Positions 20,093 through 29,265 of a stretch of 35,013 nucleotides of DNA are shown here, in pieces; the first letter of the stretch is position 1, and every line of letters starts with the position of its first letter. Location of the stretch: the NCBI GenBank assembly GCA_902786595.1, contig CADADB010000023.1:1-35013 (forward strand), read 5' to 3'. Both the position numbers and the translations under genes were made by a program. The DNA comes from an uncultured Bacteroidota bacterium. GTDB taxonomy: Bacteria > Bacteroidota > Bacteroidia > Bacteroidales > WCHB1-69. Below the pieces are notes generated by a model. That model saw only the letters and a program-made list of their open reading frames with translations. It made no database searches and was not told the origin of the DNA.

Positions 20093-21436
20093 TTAATCGC
20101 GGAGACAGCGGACGGAGTGTCCAAGTATTTTCTCAAAGGCGGCGGGGAAATACATGTACGCTGACCAGTAAAACAGATAACAATTGTTTGCCTTGTCGCT
20201 TGTGGATTCGGTGGAAGACCAGAAGAAGGCCGCTTCCCCCTCGTGGCCGAACGATGAGCTGCCTAAGCAGAAACCAGCGGGTATGGCACTAAAACCCGTA
20301 GCGTTGTTAGTGTGGACCTCGCTGCCTGCATCGCATCCGCCGGGAGGACCGGGTGCCCACCAAGAGGTGGATGCCAAGGACTTGGCGATATAGATGTAAT
20401 TGTACCAGTTGTAACAGAGGTATTCTTCTTGGGAACTCACAAAGTCGTTAAGAACAGTCCATTCCGAATCACTGGGCAGATGCCATCCTGGGGGGCAAGC
20501 ACCCAAGGCCGCGTACCAGTTGTAGTAGTTCCCCCGCTCCTCCCAGGGAATCTCTGGACTGTAATATTGGAGGAAGTCGCAGTAGTAGGGTTCTGTGTCG
20601 CTCACTGACACGCTTCCGCCGACGGGAATGTCGGTGCCGTCAGAAAATTTCGATGTACGCAGGTTCTCTTTCATCCAGCATTGGTCTCCGATCTGCACCG
20701 TGTTGTAAATGTTGCCTTCAAGATCGCTCATGGTGGGCTGGTCGGCACACGGTGTCCCGTGCATGTCGAAAACAAGGTATATTTGTTCGCTTTCGAGCTG
20801 CTTTTTCCGGATGGCAGAACTCACTCTGGAAGGAGAATACCCACGGTACCTCATTTCGTCGCCGAGCTTGAACTCGTAAGGACTAGTGCTTTTCAATTGC
20901 ACGGCAGGGGTGATATCCCTATCCGCGCCTTCGTATTGGATAAGGTTCGCGCTTGCATGTCCGGTGTTTTGCAGCTTCACACTGCGGATTCCTGACCGGG
21001 TTTGCACCGTGAGAACGTACATCTGCGGAAGGGCGAGCGTGATGGTGAAAAGGTTCCCGCCTTCCTGCAGCATGCCACTCTGTTCGGCACAAATACGCCC
21101 GTTGATGTCGGTGAGACTCATCTGTGCGTATTCACTCTTCGGGGATTGTATCTTCACCTGTGTGGTACCGTCAAAAGGATTGGGCATCACTTGTATCCCG
21201 TTGTCTTCTGCGCGGTTTGGAATGCCTGATGGCAAAATGAGAGTGTAAACCGTGTCGGGGTAGTAGAGGGTCTCGCTCCAGTTGCGGGTGAGGTTCTCGA
21301 TGGTGATGCTGTCGGGCTGCAAATAGCTGCCATCGGTGGTCTGGTAAGAAAACGTCAGCGTAATGCTGTCCTGTCCTAACGCTGCCGAAATCGCCAGCAC
21401 TGCCACCGTTAAAAGGATGATGGCTCGTTTTTTCAT
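20093..21436 (-). CDS. FISUMP-domain exported protein
   Basis: A 447-residue exported protein (signal peptide 1-21, ILLTVAVLAISAALG). The C-terminal ~200 residues match the FISUMP domain (Fibrobacter succinogenes major paralogous domain): VQIGDQCWMKENLRTSKFSD, GNYYNWYAALGACPPGWHLP, DSEWTVLNDFV, GFSAIPAGF, AFFWSSTE and GHSVRCLRD. Residues ~80-155 (VMPNPFDGTTQVKIQS ... YVLTVQTRSGIRSVKL) look like a T9SS type-A sorting domain, but it sits inside the protein before the FISUMP domain rather than at the C-terminus. FISUMP proteins are usually surface lipoproteins or exported proteins of unknown function. A -7 box lies just upstream. Confidence 0.88.
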   Translation of the reverse strand: MKKRAIILLTVAVLAISAALGQDSITLTFSYQTTDGSYLQPDSITIENLTRNWSETLYYPDTVYTLILPSGIPNRAEDNGIQVMPNPFDGTTQVKIQSPKSEYAQMSLTDINGRICAEQSGMLQEGGNLFTITLALPQMYVLTVQTRSGIRSVKLQNTGHASANLIQYEGADRDITPAVQLKSTSPYEFKLGDEMRYRGYSPSRVSSAIRKKQLESEQIYLVFDMHGTPCADQPTMSDLEGNIYNTVQIGDQCWMKENLRTSKFSDGTDIPVGGSVSVSDTEPYYCDFLQYYSPEIPWEERGNYYNWYAALGACPPGWHLPSDSEWTVLNDFVSSQEEYLCYNWYNYIYIAKSLASTSWWAPGPPGGCDAGSEVHTNNATGFSAIPAGFCLGSSSFGHEGEAAFFWSSTESTSDKANNCYLFYWSAYMYFPAAFEKILGHSVRCLRD

Positions 21437-21453
21437 GTCTCAAATATTAAAGC

Positions 21454-21462
21454 GCAAAGATA
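21454..21462 (-). promoter_or_regulatory. -7 box for the FISUMP gene
   Basis: The minus strand reads TATCTTTGC, an exact consensus, 17 bp before the ATG. Confidence 0.75.
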
Positions 21463-21481
21463 CGTTTTTTTGATTAGTTTC

Positions 21482-21515
21482 AATACCCTTAACCCTTAAC
21501 CTTTAACCCTTAAAC
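21482..21515. repeat. Heptamer array TTAACCC beyond the tsf terminator
   Basis: Five units (AATACCC TTAACCC TTAACCT TTAACCC TTAAACC). In the tsf sense the unit is GGGTTAA; here the array follows the terminator rather than the stop codon. Confidence 0.8.
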
Positions 21516-21551
21516 CAAAAAAAACAGAGACGCCCTTCCGGACATCTCTGT
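21516..21551 (-). terminator. Rho-independent terminator of the ribosomal operon
   Basis: On minus ACAGAGATGTCC, loop, GGGCGTCTCTGT forms a stem with internal mismatches followed by a run of eight T. It lies 28 bp after the tsf stop codon. Confidence 0.88.
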
Positions 21552-21578
21552 CATTTTAATTGCAACAAAAGGAGACGA

Positions 21579-22586
21579 TTACTCGCCGATCTGTCTGCGG
21601 ATGAAACCGGTGCATTCCAGACCTTTTTCCATTCTCTTGATGTAGTCGCCGACGCTTTCTTTGCCGTCGCTGCCCATCACGATAGGTTGGTAGGTGAGGG
21701 TGCTTTCCTTGAAGAACTTCACCAGACGACCTTGTGCGATCTGCTGGATCTGTTTTTCGTTGAGGTTGGCGGCTGCCTTCTCGGCTTCCTCGACCTTGAT
21801 CTTGCGGGCCAGTTCAGCTTGCTCCTCGGTGATCCAACCCTTGGCCATGTTGGAGTTGATGTGGTCATCGCTGTCAACGTGTGCGGGGTTGATGCCAGCT
21901 TTGTGCAAGGCGGAGTCAACGGCTCTTTGGATCATTTCGAGGCGGGTCTTCTCAATACCCACGGCAAGTTCGTTGTCTTTGACGTCTTGCGGGATAGCGT
22001 TCTCGTCGAGGGCGACGGGAGCCATAGCGGTGATGTGCATGGCAACGTTGTGCGCCACTTCTGCGACCTTTTCACCACCCTTGTTGAATCCCACGAGCGT
22101 GGCTTTGTGGTTGCCCATGTGGTTGTAAGCGTCCACATAACCAGCTTCCAAAACTTGATAGTCAGGACATTCGATCTTCTCACCGGTTTTTCCAGTCAGC
22201 TCGATGAGCTTTTCGGAAACCTTCATACCATTAACATCCATGTTGAGGAGATCCTCTTTGGTCTTGATGTCAGCGGCCATTGCTTTGTCGAGGACGCTGT
22301 CGGTGAAGTTGACGAATTCCTCGCCTTTGCCCACAAAGTCGGTTTCGCAAGCCATGACGAGCATGTAACCCTTGGTTTTGTCGGCGTTGGTCTTGGCAAT
22401 GATGCGACCTTCGTTGGAGGAGCGGTCAGCGCGTTTGGCAGCCACTTTTTGACCTTTCTTGCGGAGGATGTCGCGAGCTTTTTCGAAATCGCCGTCGGCC
22501 TCGACGAGCGCTTTCTTGCAGTCCATCATACCGATGCCGGTCTCTTGTCTCAGTTTGTTAACATCTGCAGCTGTGATATTAGCCAT
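21579..22586 (-). CDS. tsf: Elongation factor Ts
   Basis: A 335-residue guanine nucleotide exchange factor for EF-Tu. The N-terminal UBA-like domain (VNKLRQETGIGMMDCKKAL) and the TDFVGKGEEF segment that contacts EF-Tu are present, followed by the core subdomains (VAEVAHNVAMHITAMAP) and KFFKESTLTYQP near the end. The length exceeds the ~280 residues of E. coli EF-Ts, in line with the longer Bacteroidota forms. It is the last gene of rplM-rpsI-rpsB-tsf, 29 bp after rpsB, and is followed by a strong terminator. Confidence 0.97.
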   Translation of the reverse strand: MANITAADVNKLRQETGIGMMDCKKALVEADGDFEKARDILRKKGQKVAAKRADRSSNEGRIIAKTNADKTKGYMLVMACETDFVGKGEEFVNFTDSVLDKAMAADIKTKEDLLNMDVNGMKVSEKLIELTGKTGEKIECPDYQVLEAGYVDAYNHMGNHKATLVGFNKGGEKVAEVAHNVAMHITAMAPVALDENAIPQDVKDNELAVGIEKTRLEMIQRAVDSALHKAGINPAHVDSDDHINSNMAKGWITEEQAELARKIKVEEAEKAAANLNEKQIQQIAQGRLVKFFKESTLTYQPIVMGSDGKESVGDYIKRMEKGLECTGFIRRQIGE

Positions 22587-22615
22587 ATTGTTGAATGTTT
22601 TTTCGGTGATTAAAA

Positions 22616-23428
22616 TTATTCGTTGTTTTTACGGGAGACTCTTCTGCGGCGGCCACCTTCGCGGTCGTCGTTCTCGCGCTCCTCGTTCTCGTTTTCGGCG
22701 TTCATTTCAGCCATTTCCTCTTCCATGCGGTCCTTGTTCATCTCGCGTTCTGCTTGTCCTTCGCGGATGGCGTCGCAGATGGCTTTGAGGATCACGGCGA
22801 TAGACTTGGATGCGTCGTCATTTGCCGGGATGGGGAAGTCCACCTGACGCGGGTCGGAGTTGGTATCGACGATGGCGAAGGTGGGGATGGCGAGCTTGCG
22901 GGCCTCGGCGAGGGCGATGTGCTCTTTCATGATATCCACGATGAAGACGGCTGCAGGGAGACGGGACAAGTCGCTGATAGAACCCAAGTTCTTCTCCAGT
23001 TTGGCGCGCTCACGGCTGATTTGCAGACGCTCGCGTTTGGAGATGTTCTGGAATTGGGGGCTTTCGATCAGACGGTCGATGTCGGTCATCTTTTTGACAG
23101 CCTTGCGGATGGTGAAGAAGTTGGTGAGCATACCGCCGGGCCAACGTTCGGTCACGTAAGGCATGTTCACTTCTTTGACCATAGTGGCGACGGTTTCCTT
23201 GGCCTGTTTCTTAGTGGCCACGAAGAGGATCTTACGGCCTGAGCGGGCAATGCTCTTGGCGGCGTTGCAAGCGTCCTCGATCTTGTCCATCGTCTTGTAA
23301 AGGTCGATGATATGGATGCCATTCTTCTCCATGAAAATGTAGGGAGCCATGGCGGGGTTCCATTTGCGTTTCAGGTGTCCGAAATGACAACCAGCTTCTA
23401 ATAATTCTTCAAATTGTACGTTTGACAT
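22616..23428 (-). CDS. rpsB: 30S ribosomal protein S2
   Basis: A 270-residue ribosomal protein of the small subunit. Canonical segments are LLEAGCHFGHLKRKWNPAM, HIIDLYKTMDKIEDA, ILFVATKKQAKE, ERWPGGMLTNFFTIR and PTFAIVDTNSDP. The C-terminal ~45 residues are a highly charged Glu/Asn/Arg extension (EEMAEMNAENENEERENDD then RRRR), longer than in E. coli S2 and probably disordered. A 104-bp spacer separates it from rpsI; I see no separate promoter or leader structure there that I can defend. Confidence 0.97.
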   Translation of the reverse strand: MSNVQFEELLEAGCHFGHLKRKWNPAMAPYIFMEKNGIHIIDLYKTMDKIEDACNAAKSIARSGRKILFVATKKQAKETVATMVKEVNMPYVTERWPGGMLTNFFTIRKAVKKMTDIDRLIESPQFQNISKRERLQISRERAKLEKNLGSISDLSRLPAAVFIVDIMKEHIALAEARKLAIPTFAIVDTNSDPRQVDFPIPANDDASKSIAVILKAICDAIREGQAEREMNKDRMEEEMAEMNAENENEERENDDREGGRRRRVSRKNNE

Positions 23429-23532
23429 GTTTTTTTTTTATTTGTTTACGTTCTTAAAAGCAACAGTGGAGTAGTCCTCATGCGGGAATCTTCACCGTTT
23501 CGATACTAAACACTGTCCAAACAAGATTCCGA

Positions 23533-23919
23533 CTAACGTTTGGAGAATTGGAATCTCTTACGGGCTTTGGGCTGACCGGGTTTCTTACGTTCCACCATAC
23601 GCGGGTCGCGGCGCAGGAAGCCTTGGGCTTTGAGTGCCGGACGGAGCTCGGAGTCTATCTGGATGAGAGCCTTCGCGATAGCCATGCGGAGAGCTTCAGC
23701 CTGACCGGTGACGCCGCCGCCGTCTAAGTTGGCCTTGATGTCATACTGACCCATCAGGTTAGCCACTTGGAGGGGTTGCTCGACCTTGTACTGCAGGGTG
23801 GGAACGCAAAAATATTCCTTGTAATCACGGTTGTTGACCATGATTTGGCCGCTGCCGGGTTTCATATACAAACGGGCGACTGCGGTTTTTCTTCTGCCTA
23901 ATGTATTGATAACTTCCAT
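23533..23919 (-). CDS. rpsI: 30S ribosomal protein S9
   Basis: A 128-residue small-subunit protein whose basic C-terminal tail reaches the P-site. It has the normal length and signatures: NTLGRRKTAVARLYMKPG, GGGVTGQAEALRMAIAKAL, DPRMVERKKPGQPKARK and the terminal FQFSKR. It begins 1 bp after the rplM stop codon, the usual L13-S9 pairing. Confidence 0.98.
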   Translation of the reverse strand: MEVINTLGRRKTAVARLYMKPGSGQIMVNNRDYKEYFCVPTLQYKVEQPLQVANLMGQYDIKANLDGGGVTGQAEALRMAIAKALIQIDSELRPALKAQGFLRRDPRMVERKKPGQPKARKRFQFSKR

Positions 23920-23920
23920 G

Positions 23921-24376
23921 TTACTTAATATCCTTAATGTTAATTACTTTGGGTTGTTGCGCTTCATGCGGATGGTTCGGGCCCACATAGACGTGGAGGT
24001 TGCGGAACAGCTGGGCACCGAGTCTGTTCTTCGGGAGCATGCCCTTGATGGCGTGTTCCAGAATGCGTCTCGGATCCTTGCGCATCACTTCCTTCGGAGT
24101 GGCAAAGCGCTGTCCGCCGGGATACGTGGTGTGGTGGACATACTGCTTGTCCGTCCACTTGTGGCCCGTGAAACGCACCTTCTCCGCGTTGATGATGATC
24201 ACATTGTCGCCGCAATCGAAATGAGGCGTGTAATAGGGCTTGTTCTTGCCTTTCAGTATGCGCGCCACCTGTGTAGCAAGGCGGCCCACAACCATCTCCT
24301 GGGCGTCAACGACTACCCATTCTTTCTTGACGATTTTCTCATTCGCCGAAATTGTTTTGTAACTTACTGCATCCAT
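23921..24376 (-). CDS. rplM: 50S ribosomal protein L13
   Basis: A 151-residue large-subunit protein, first gene of the operon. Signatures are KEWVVVDAQEMVVGRLATQ, VIIINAEKVRFTGHKWTDK, YVHHTTYPGG, MLPKNRLGAQLFRNLHVYVG and HPHEAQQPKVI. A near-perfect promoter lies 111 bp upstream, leaving a leader of ~105 nt that could carry ribosomal-protein feedback control; I see no defined structure to support that. Confidence 0.98.
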   Translation of the reverse strand: MDAVSYKTISANEKIVKKEWVVVDAQEMVVGRLATQVARILKGKNKPYYTPHFDCGDNVIIINAEKVRFTGHKWTDKQYVHHTTYPGGQRFATPKEVMRKDPRRILEHAIKGMLPKNRLGAQLFRNLHVYVGPNHPHEAQQPKVINIKDIK

Positions 24377-24486
24377 TTTTTCAGTTTTGTCATTTTTTTG
24401 TGAGAGACATCTTCACCCATATCTCTCTGATTTCTAATTTTTTTCCTTTGCTAACTTAAGGATAATAATCGAGAATTTTTAAGCGC

Positions 24487-24517
24487 GCAAAAATAGACTT
24501 TTTTTGGATATTGTCAA
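24487..24517 (-). promoter_or_regulatory. Promoter of the rplM-rpsI-rpsB-tsf operon
   Basis: The minus strand reads TTG (24515-24517), exactly 19 bp, then TATTTTTGC (24487-24495), the ideal Bacteroidota -33/-7 arrangement. It sits 25 bp after the end of the DUF819 gene. Confidence 0.88.
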
Positions 24518-24541
24518 GAGGTGTTGAAAAATATTTTTTCA

Positions 24542-25708
24542 CTAGCCGCCAACCGCCGTCAGCAGCATGAAGATACCGATCCCCAGATAGTTGCCGACGG
24601 CATATCCCAGCAGCCCGATGGCAATGCCGGGGAGAATCACCGACTTGTCGTGCAGCACGGCGGCCACCATCGGCACGAACGGCGGCGAGTTGATGAGGGA
24701 AATGGAGGCCGCAAGCGTCAGGTCGCCATCGATGCGGAAAATCCTGGCGAAAAGGAATTGCAGCACCAAGGACCCGAACACTGCAAACGCTATATAATAT
24801 AATATGTATAGGTGCTTGGAAAATTCAAGGTCGTGGACGTTCACCATCGTGGCGATGGCCAAACAGAAGACATAGACGAAGTAGAGCCCCACATTGAACG
24901 TGCCCTCCAGCCGCTTGACGGGCTTCCAGAAGGAGAGCAGCAAGGCGAGGGTGGTGAGGGTGATGATGATGACCGCCGTGTTGTTCTCGATGGGCAGCAG
25001 CAGGGAAAAACCGTAGGCGGCAGCCACGAGCACAGCTGCCACCCCGATGCCGGTAGCGCGGTTTCCCGCCTTCTGCCAGAACCTTTTCGTGTCCGTTGTG
25101 GATTCTGCGTTGCCAACGGTCTCTTCGGGAAGAGTGGGGGCTTCCGACTTCCTCTTGAAGAGCCGGCGCACGATCGGCCTTCCGAACGCGACGATGAATA
25201 TGAGGTAGATGCTGGTGACCACAAGGTCGTAGCCGGAAACCAGCAGGAAGAGGTGCTGTGGCAAATCCACGGCTTTGGCCACGGGAGCGAAATTGGGGAT
25301 GCCGCCGGTGTATATGCCCGTCATGGCAGCACTCACCCGCGCGAAATCAGTGACTCCCAAGCCCGCCTCCACCGCTTGCTCGCGGAACAGGAAAAAACCT
25401 GCCACAGTGACAGCCAGGACGCTGAACAGTCCTGTCAGGAAAACCTTGAGCACCGTCCCGGTGGACCAGTTGCGGAAATCACAGCCCAACAGCATCAACG
25501 GGATGGAGAGCAGCACCGCCACGTTGGAAACACTGGTGCACACGCTATTGGCAGTCTCCCCGACAATGCCGACGTTCCCCACCACCAGCCCGATGACATA
25601 GAGGATGACCATCGGCGAGATTTTCTCGATGATGGGCCACTTCCTTGCCGCAATCATCACCAGCAGCGGGATGACGATGAGGTACAATATGACGATAGTC
25701 GGAATCAT
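24542..25708 (-). CDS. DUF819 family integral membrane protein
   Basis: A 388-residue inner-membrane protein with about ten hydrophobic helices ([51 protein letters not shown] and so on). Conserved DUF819 features are the polar [16 protein letters not shown] loop and C-terminal [19 protein letters not shown] hydrophilic loop between helices ([16 protein letters not shown]...) lies near the middle. The family is related to sodium-coupled transporters, but the substrate is unknown. The start was set at ATG 25708 because a -7 box at 25734-25742 lies just upstream; the longer frame from 25753 would run through it. It is divergent from groES. No terminator or array follows the gene. Confidence 0.88.
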   Translation of the reverse strand: MIPTIVILYLIVIPLLVMIAARKWPIIEKISPMVILYVIGLVVGNVGIVGETANSVCTSVSNVAVLLSIPLMLLGCDFRNWSTGTVLKVFLTGLFSVLAVTVAGFFLFREQAVEAGLGVTDFARVSAAMTGIYTGGIPNFAPVAKAVDLPQHLFLLVSGYDLVVTSIYLIFIVAFGRPIVRRLFKRKSEAPTLPEETVGNAESTTDTKRFWQKAGNRATGIGVAAVLVAAAYGFSLLLPIENNTAVIIITLTTLALLLSFWKPVKRLEGTFNVGLYFVYVFCLAIATMVNVHDLEFSKHLYILYYIAFAVFGSLVLQFLFARIFRIDGDLTLAASISLINSPPFVPMVAAVLHDKSVILPGIAIGLLGYAVGNYLGIGIFMLLTAVGG

Positions 25709-25733
25709 TCGGGTTGGCAGTTTTTTTCGGGCG

Positions 25734-25742
25734 GCAAAGGTA
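25734..25742 (-). promoter_or_regulatory. -7 box for the DUF819 gene
   Basis: The minus strand reads TACCTTTGC, matching TAnnTTTGC, 25 bp before the ATG at 25708. Confidence 0.65.
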
Positions 25743-25800
25743 CGATTTTTCACGATGAGTCCTTTTGTGACATTTTGGCAGAATCATTCTCGCGAAAACT

Positions 25801-25817
25801 TGGCACGGAATTTGCAT
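25801..25817 (+). promoter_or_regulatory. Putative sigma-54 (RpoN) promoter of groES-groEL
   Basis: TGGCACG (25801-25807), four bases, TTGCAT (25812-25817) match the sigma-54 -24/-12 consensus TGGCACG-N4-TTGCW at every position; the GG and GC doublets are separated by exactly 10 bp. The expected start site is ~57-45 bp before the groES ATG. No CIRCE inverted repeat is seen. An alternative, weak -7 reading is GGAATTTGC, which lacks the TA. Confidence 0.7.
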
Positions 25818-25873
25818 CCCTTCCCGCCGTCAACAAAAAAGACGAAAATTCAAACTTAAAAATAAAAAACAAT

Positions 25874-26149
25874 ATGAAAAACATCAAACCCTTAGCAGAC
25901 AGAGTTTTAGTGAAACCTGCAGAAGCTGAACAGAAAACCGCCGGCGGCATCATCATCCCCGACACCGCCAAGGAAAAACCCCAACAAGGAACCGTCGTGG
26001 CCGTCGGACCCGGCAAAAAGGACGAACCCATGACCGTCAAGGTGAAGGACACCGTGCTCTACGGCAAATACTCCGGCACCGAAATCCAACTCGACGGCGA
26101 GACCTATCTTATCATGAAGGAGAGCGACATTTACGCGATCTGCAAATAA
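25874..26149 (+). CDS. groES: Co-chaperonin GroES
   Basis: A 91-residue co-chaperonin that caps the GroEL ring. Family features are [20 protein letters not shown], the mobile loop [24 protein letters not shown], and [20 protein letters not shown]. The start was set at ATG 25874 ([11 protein letters not shown]); the frame is open far upstream but runs antisense through the DUF819 gene. It is followed by a 172-bp spacer with a repeat array and then groEL. Confidence 0.97.
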   Translation: MKNIKPLADRVLVKPAEAEQKTAGGIIIPDTAKEKPQQGTVVAVGPGKKDEPMTVKVKDTVLYGKYSGTEIQLDGETYLIMKESDIYAICK

Positions 26150-26275
26150 GACTTAAGACGTTAGACTTAGGACTTTAGACTTAGGACTTTAGACGTAGGA
26201 TGTAAGACCTTTAAGATATCAGGAACGGACAACCCCAAAGTCTCAAGTCTCACGTCTCAAGTCTCAAAACAAGAC
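26148..26275. repeat. Mirrored heptamer array between groES and groEL
   Basis: From the groES stop codon (TAA) run ~9 units GACTTAA/GACGTTA/GACTTAG/GACTTTA; after a short unique stretch come four units AGTCTCA/CGTCTCA, the reverse-complement family. Sense units of the first half contain TAA or TAG. The halves can pair into an imperfect hairpin in the groESL mRNA. Confidence 0.88.
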
Positions 26276-26303
26276 TGAATTAACGAATAAAACAAAAAAG
26301 TAA

Positions 26304-27956
<1,653 letters not shown>

Positions 27957-27958
27957 AG

Positions 27959-28155
27959 CATAATGCTTAATGCATAATTAAGGAGCATCGAGAGAAAGTC
28001 GGTGCTCCTTTTTTTTTCGGTTTGCGGTTTACGATTTGCGGTTTTTGCAGTTTACGATTTGCGCTTAAATCTCAACCATGTAATAATCCCCCCAAAAAGA
28101 AACTATATCGCTCCCCACCTCATTATCCATTATCAATTATCAATTATCCATTATG
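27959..28155 (+). repeat. ~200-bp direct repeat, copy 1 (after groEL)
   Basis: Contains a GCATAAT/GCTTAAT heptamer block beginning at the groEL stop codon, a terminator, a GGTTTGC/GGTTTAC heptamer block, a unique stretch (AAATCTCAACCATGTAATAA ... ATCGCTCCCCACCTC) and an ATTATCC/ATTATCA block. Copy 2 lies at 29266-29481 in the same orientation. The unique parts are nearly identical, while the heptamer blocks differ in unit order and number. Confidence 0.9.
27980..28017 (+). terminator. Rho-independent terminator of groESL
   Basis: AAGGAGCA (27980-27987) and TGCTCCTT (28003-28010) pair around a 15-nt loop that contains an inner CGA/TCG, followed by nine T. Confidence 0.92.
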
Positions 28156-28210
28156 TAGAATGGGTAAGGTCAACCCCAATATAAAACATCATTCAAAAAG
28201 GGCTGAAATC

Positions 28211-28335
28211 CCGACCTTTGTTAGGATAGGGTGAGCGGAGCAAGCCCTAGGTCGGATGCCGACGAATGGCCGACGAATAAAATGATGAATGTCCGATGAA
28301 CGGACGATGAATGACGATGTAGCGGTTGATGGTTG
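28211..28335. repeat. REP-like nested hairpin and degenerate array
   Basis: CCGACCT (28211-28217) pairs with AGGTCGG (28249-28255), with an inner AGGG/CCCT stem around GAGCGGAGCAAG. It is followed by degenerate repeats CCGACGAATGG and CGATGAACGGA to 28335. No gene is seen in 28018-28403; the 386 bp consist of repeat copies and arrays. Confidence 0.65.
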
Positions 28336-28343
28336 CAATAACC

Positions 28344-28390
28344 GGCCACGGCAAACAGATGTCTCCCCTTTAGTGGGCAAGGGGGGTAAT
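28344..28390 (+). repeat. GC-rich ~48-bp interspersed core, copy 1
   Basis: GGCCACGGCAAACAGATGTC, then TCCCC...GTGGGCAAGGGGGGTAAT. Related copies lie at 29214-29261 and 34726-34775 in the same orientation; each has GATGA-type repeats on the left and AATGC-type heptamers on the right. Confidence 0.8.
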
Positions 28391-28403
28391 TATGCATTAT
28401 GAA

Positions 28404-28991
28404 TCAAACCGATTCCTGCGTCATGTTTTCGATTTCCTCTTCGCTGAGCCCTGTCGCTTTCGCGATGGTGGAAATGTCTAAACCGCTTGCCAGTAGGTTT
28501 TTGATGAGCTCCCGCTGTCCCTCCGCTCTGCCTTCTTCGCGTCCTTTCTCAATACCCTGCTCAATACCCTGCTCGAAGCCTTGCTCGAGACCTTGTTCGA
28601 TACCCTCTTTCAGGGATATTTCGCGGGCGCAGCGGATGGCGTCCTGCACGTCGGCGTATTCGAGCACGCTTTTTCTGTACGCTTTCTTTTCCATAACGGT
28701 AAGTTTTGAATGCCTGCCGTCCTCGAACAGCCCACGGAACACTTCTTCCTCGCTCTCGCCGAGCAGCTCGCTGGGCAGGAAGGTGATGTCGGTCACGCCC
28801 TCCATCTTGTCGGGCAGGAATGCCCTGAGCAAGGCCAGCAGCCGCTCCGCACCCCTCCGGTCGCTGCAGAACAGCTTCTTGAAGCCGAAGTCGGTGAGCG
28901 GGTTGATGTAAACGGGATCGATTTCCGTTCCCATGGCTTTCGCGGCAGTTGCCGCGTCTTCTCTCGGATGGTTTTCTTTCGTTGACTTCAT
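28404..28991 (-). pseudogene. Rpn/PDDEXK-family protein lacking the nuclease core
   Basis: A 195-residue relative of the Rpn (recombination-promoting nuclease, PD-(D/E)XK family transposase) proteins, normally about 300 residues. The family N-terminus is present (VYINPLTDFGFKKLFCSD ... ITFLPSELLGESEE), as is the C-terminal part (VFRGLFEDGRHSKL, KKAYRKSVLEYADV) with its EQG-repeat helix (EGIEQGLEQGFEQGIEQG). The ~120-140 residues expected between LLGE and the LFE segment, which hold the D...E-x-K catalytic site, are absent, and the frame is kept. A promoter (TTG-N20-TATCTTTGC) precedes it, so it may still be expressed. It is either a decayed gene or a catalytically dead, regulatory form. The family identity is firm; the function is unknown. 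Confidence 0.8.
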
Positions 28992-29018
28992 AATACTTTG
29001 TTTTTTTTATTTTGTCCC

Positions 29019-29050
29019 GCAAAGATACAACGAAAACTCCCTCTTGTCAA
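29019..29050 (-). promoter_or_regulatory. Promoter of the Rpn-like gene
   Basis: The minus strand reads TTG (29048-29050), 20 bp, TATCTTTGC (29019-29027), 28 bp before the ATG. It is a good Bacteroidota promoter. Confidence 0.75.
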
Positions 29051-29213
29051 GGGTTTTGCGAAATTTTTTTTGTTCCTGGATGTCAGTGTGTTGCGGTTTT
29101 GTATTAACAGTTGATTTTGTAATAGTTAAATGTTTTAGAACAATTTTCGCAGGAAATCGGAGGGGGACCGATGAATAGACGATGAAAAGGGGATGAGCTG
29201 ATGAGAGGAAAGC

Positions 29214-29261
29214 CCGGCACGGCAAACAGATGTCTCCACCTTTAGGGGGCCAGGGGGGTAC
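29214..29261 (+). repeat. GC-rich interspersed core, copy 2
   Basis: CCGGCACGGCAAACAGATGT then CTCC...TTTAGGGGGCCAGGGGGGTA. It is preceded by degenerate GATGA repeats (29168-29206) and followed by AATGCATA heptamers. The 487 bp between the Rpn-like gene and the large T9SS gene (28992-29478) contain only the Rpn promoter and repeats; 29051-29160 is AT-rich with nothing recognised. Confidence 0.8.
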
Positions 29262-29265
29262 TAAT

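Noticed and set aside
25807-25815. GGAATTTGC as a housekeeping -7 box for groES
   Set aside because: It matches TTTGC but not the TA of TAnnTTTGC, and the same bases fit the sigma-54 consensus far better; kept only as an alternative.
24812-25873. N-terminal extension of GroES in its open frame
   Set aside because: It is antisense to the DUF819 membrane protein and would add over 350 residues to a 91-residue family; the ATG at 25874 gives the exact family start.
28002-28234. Short plus-strand genes after groEL
   Set aside because: They lie wholly in a terminator, heptamer arrays and a REP-like hairpin, with no family similarity.
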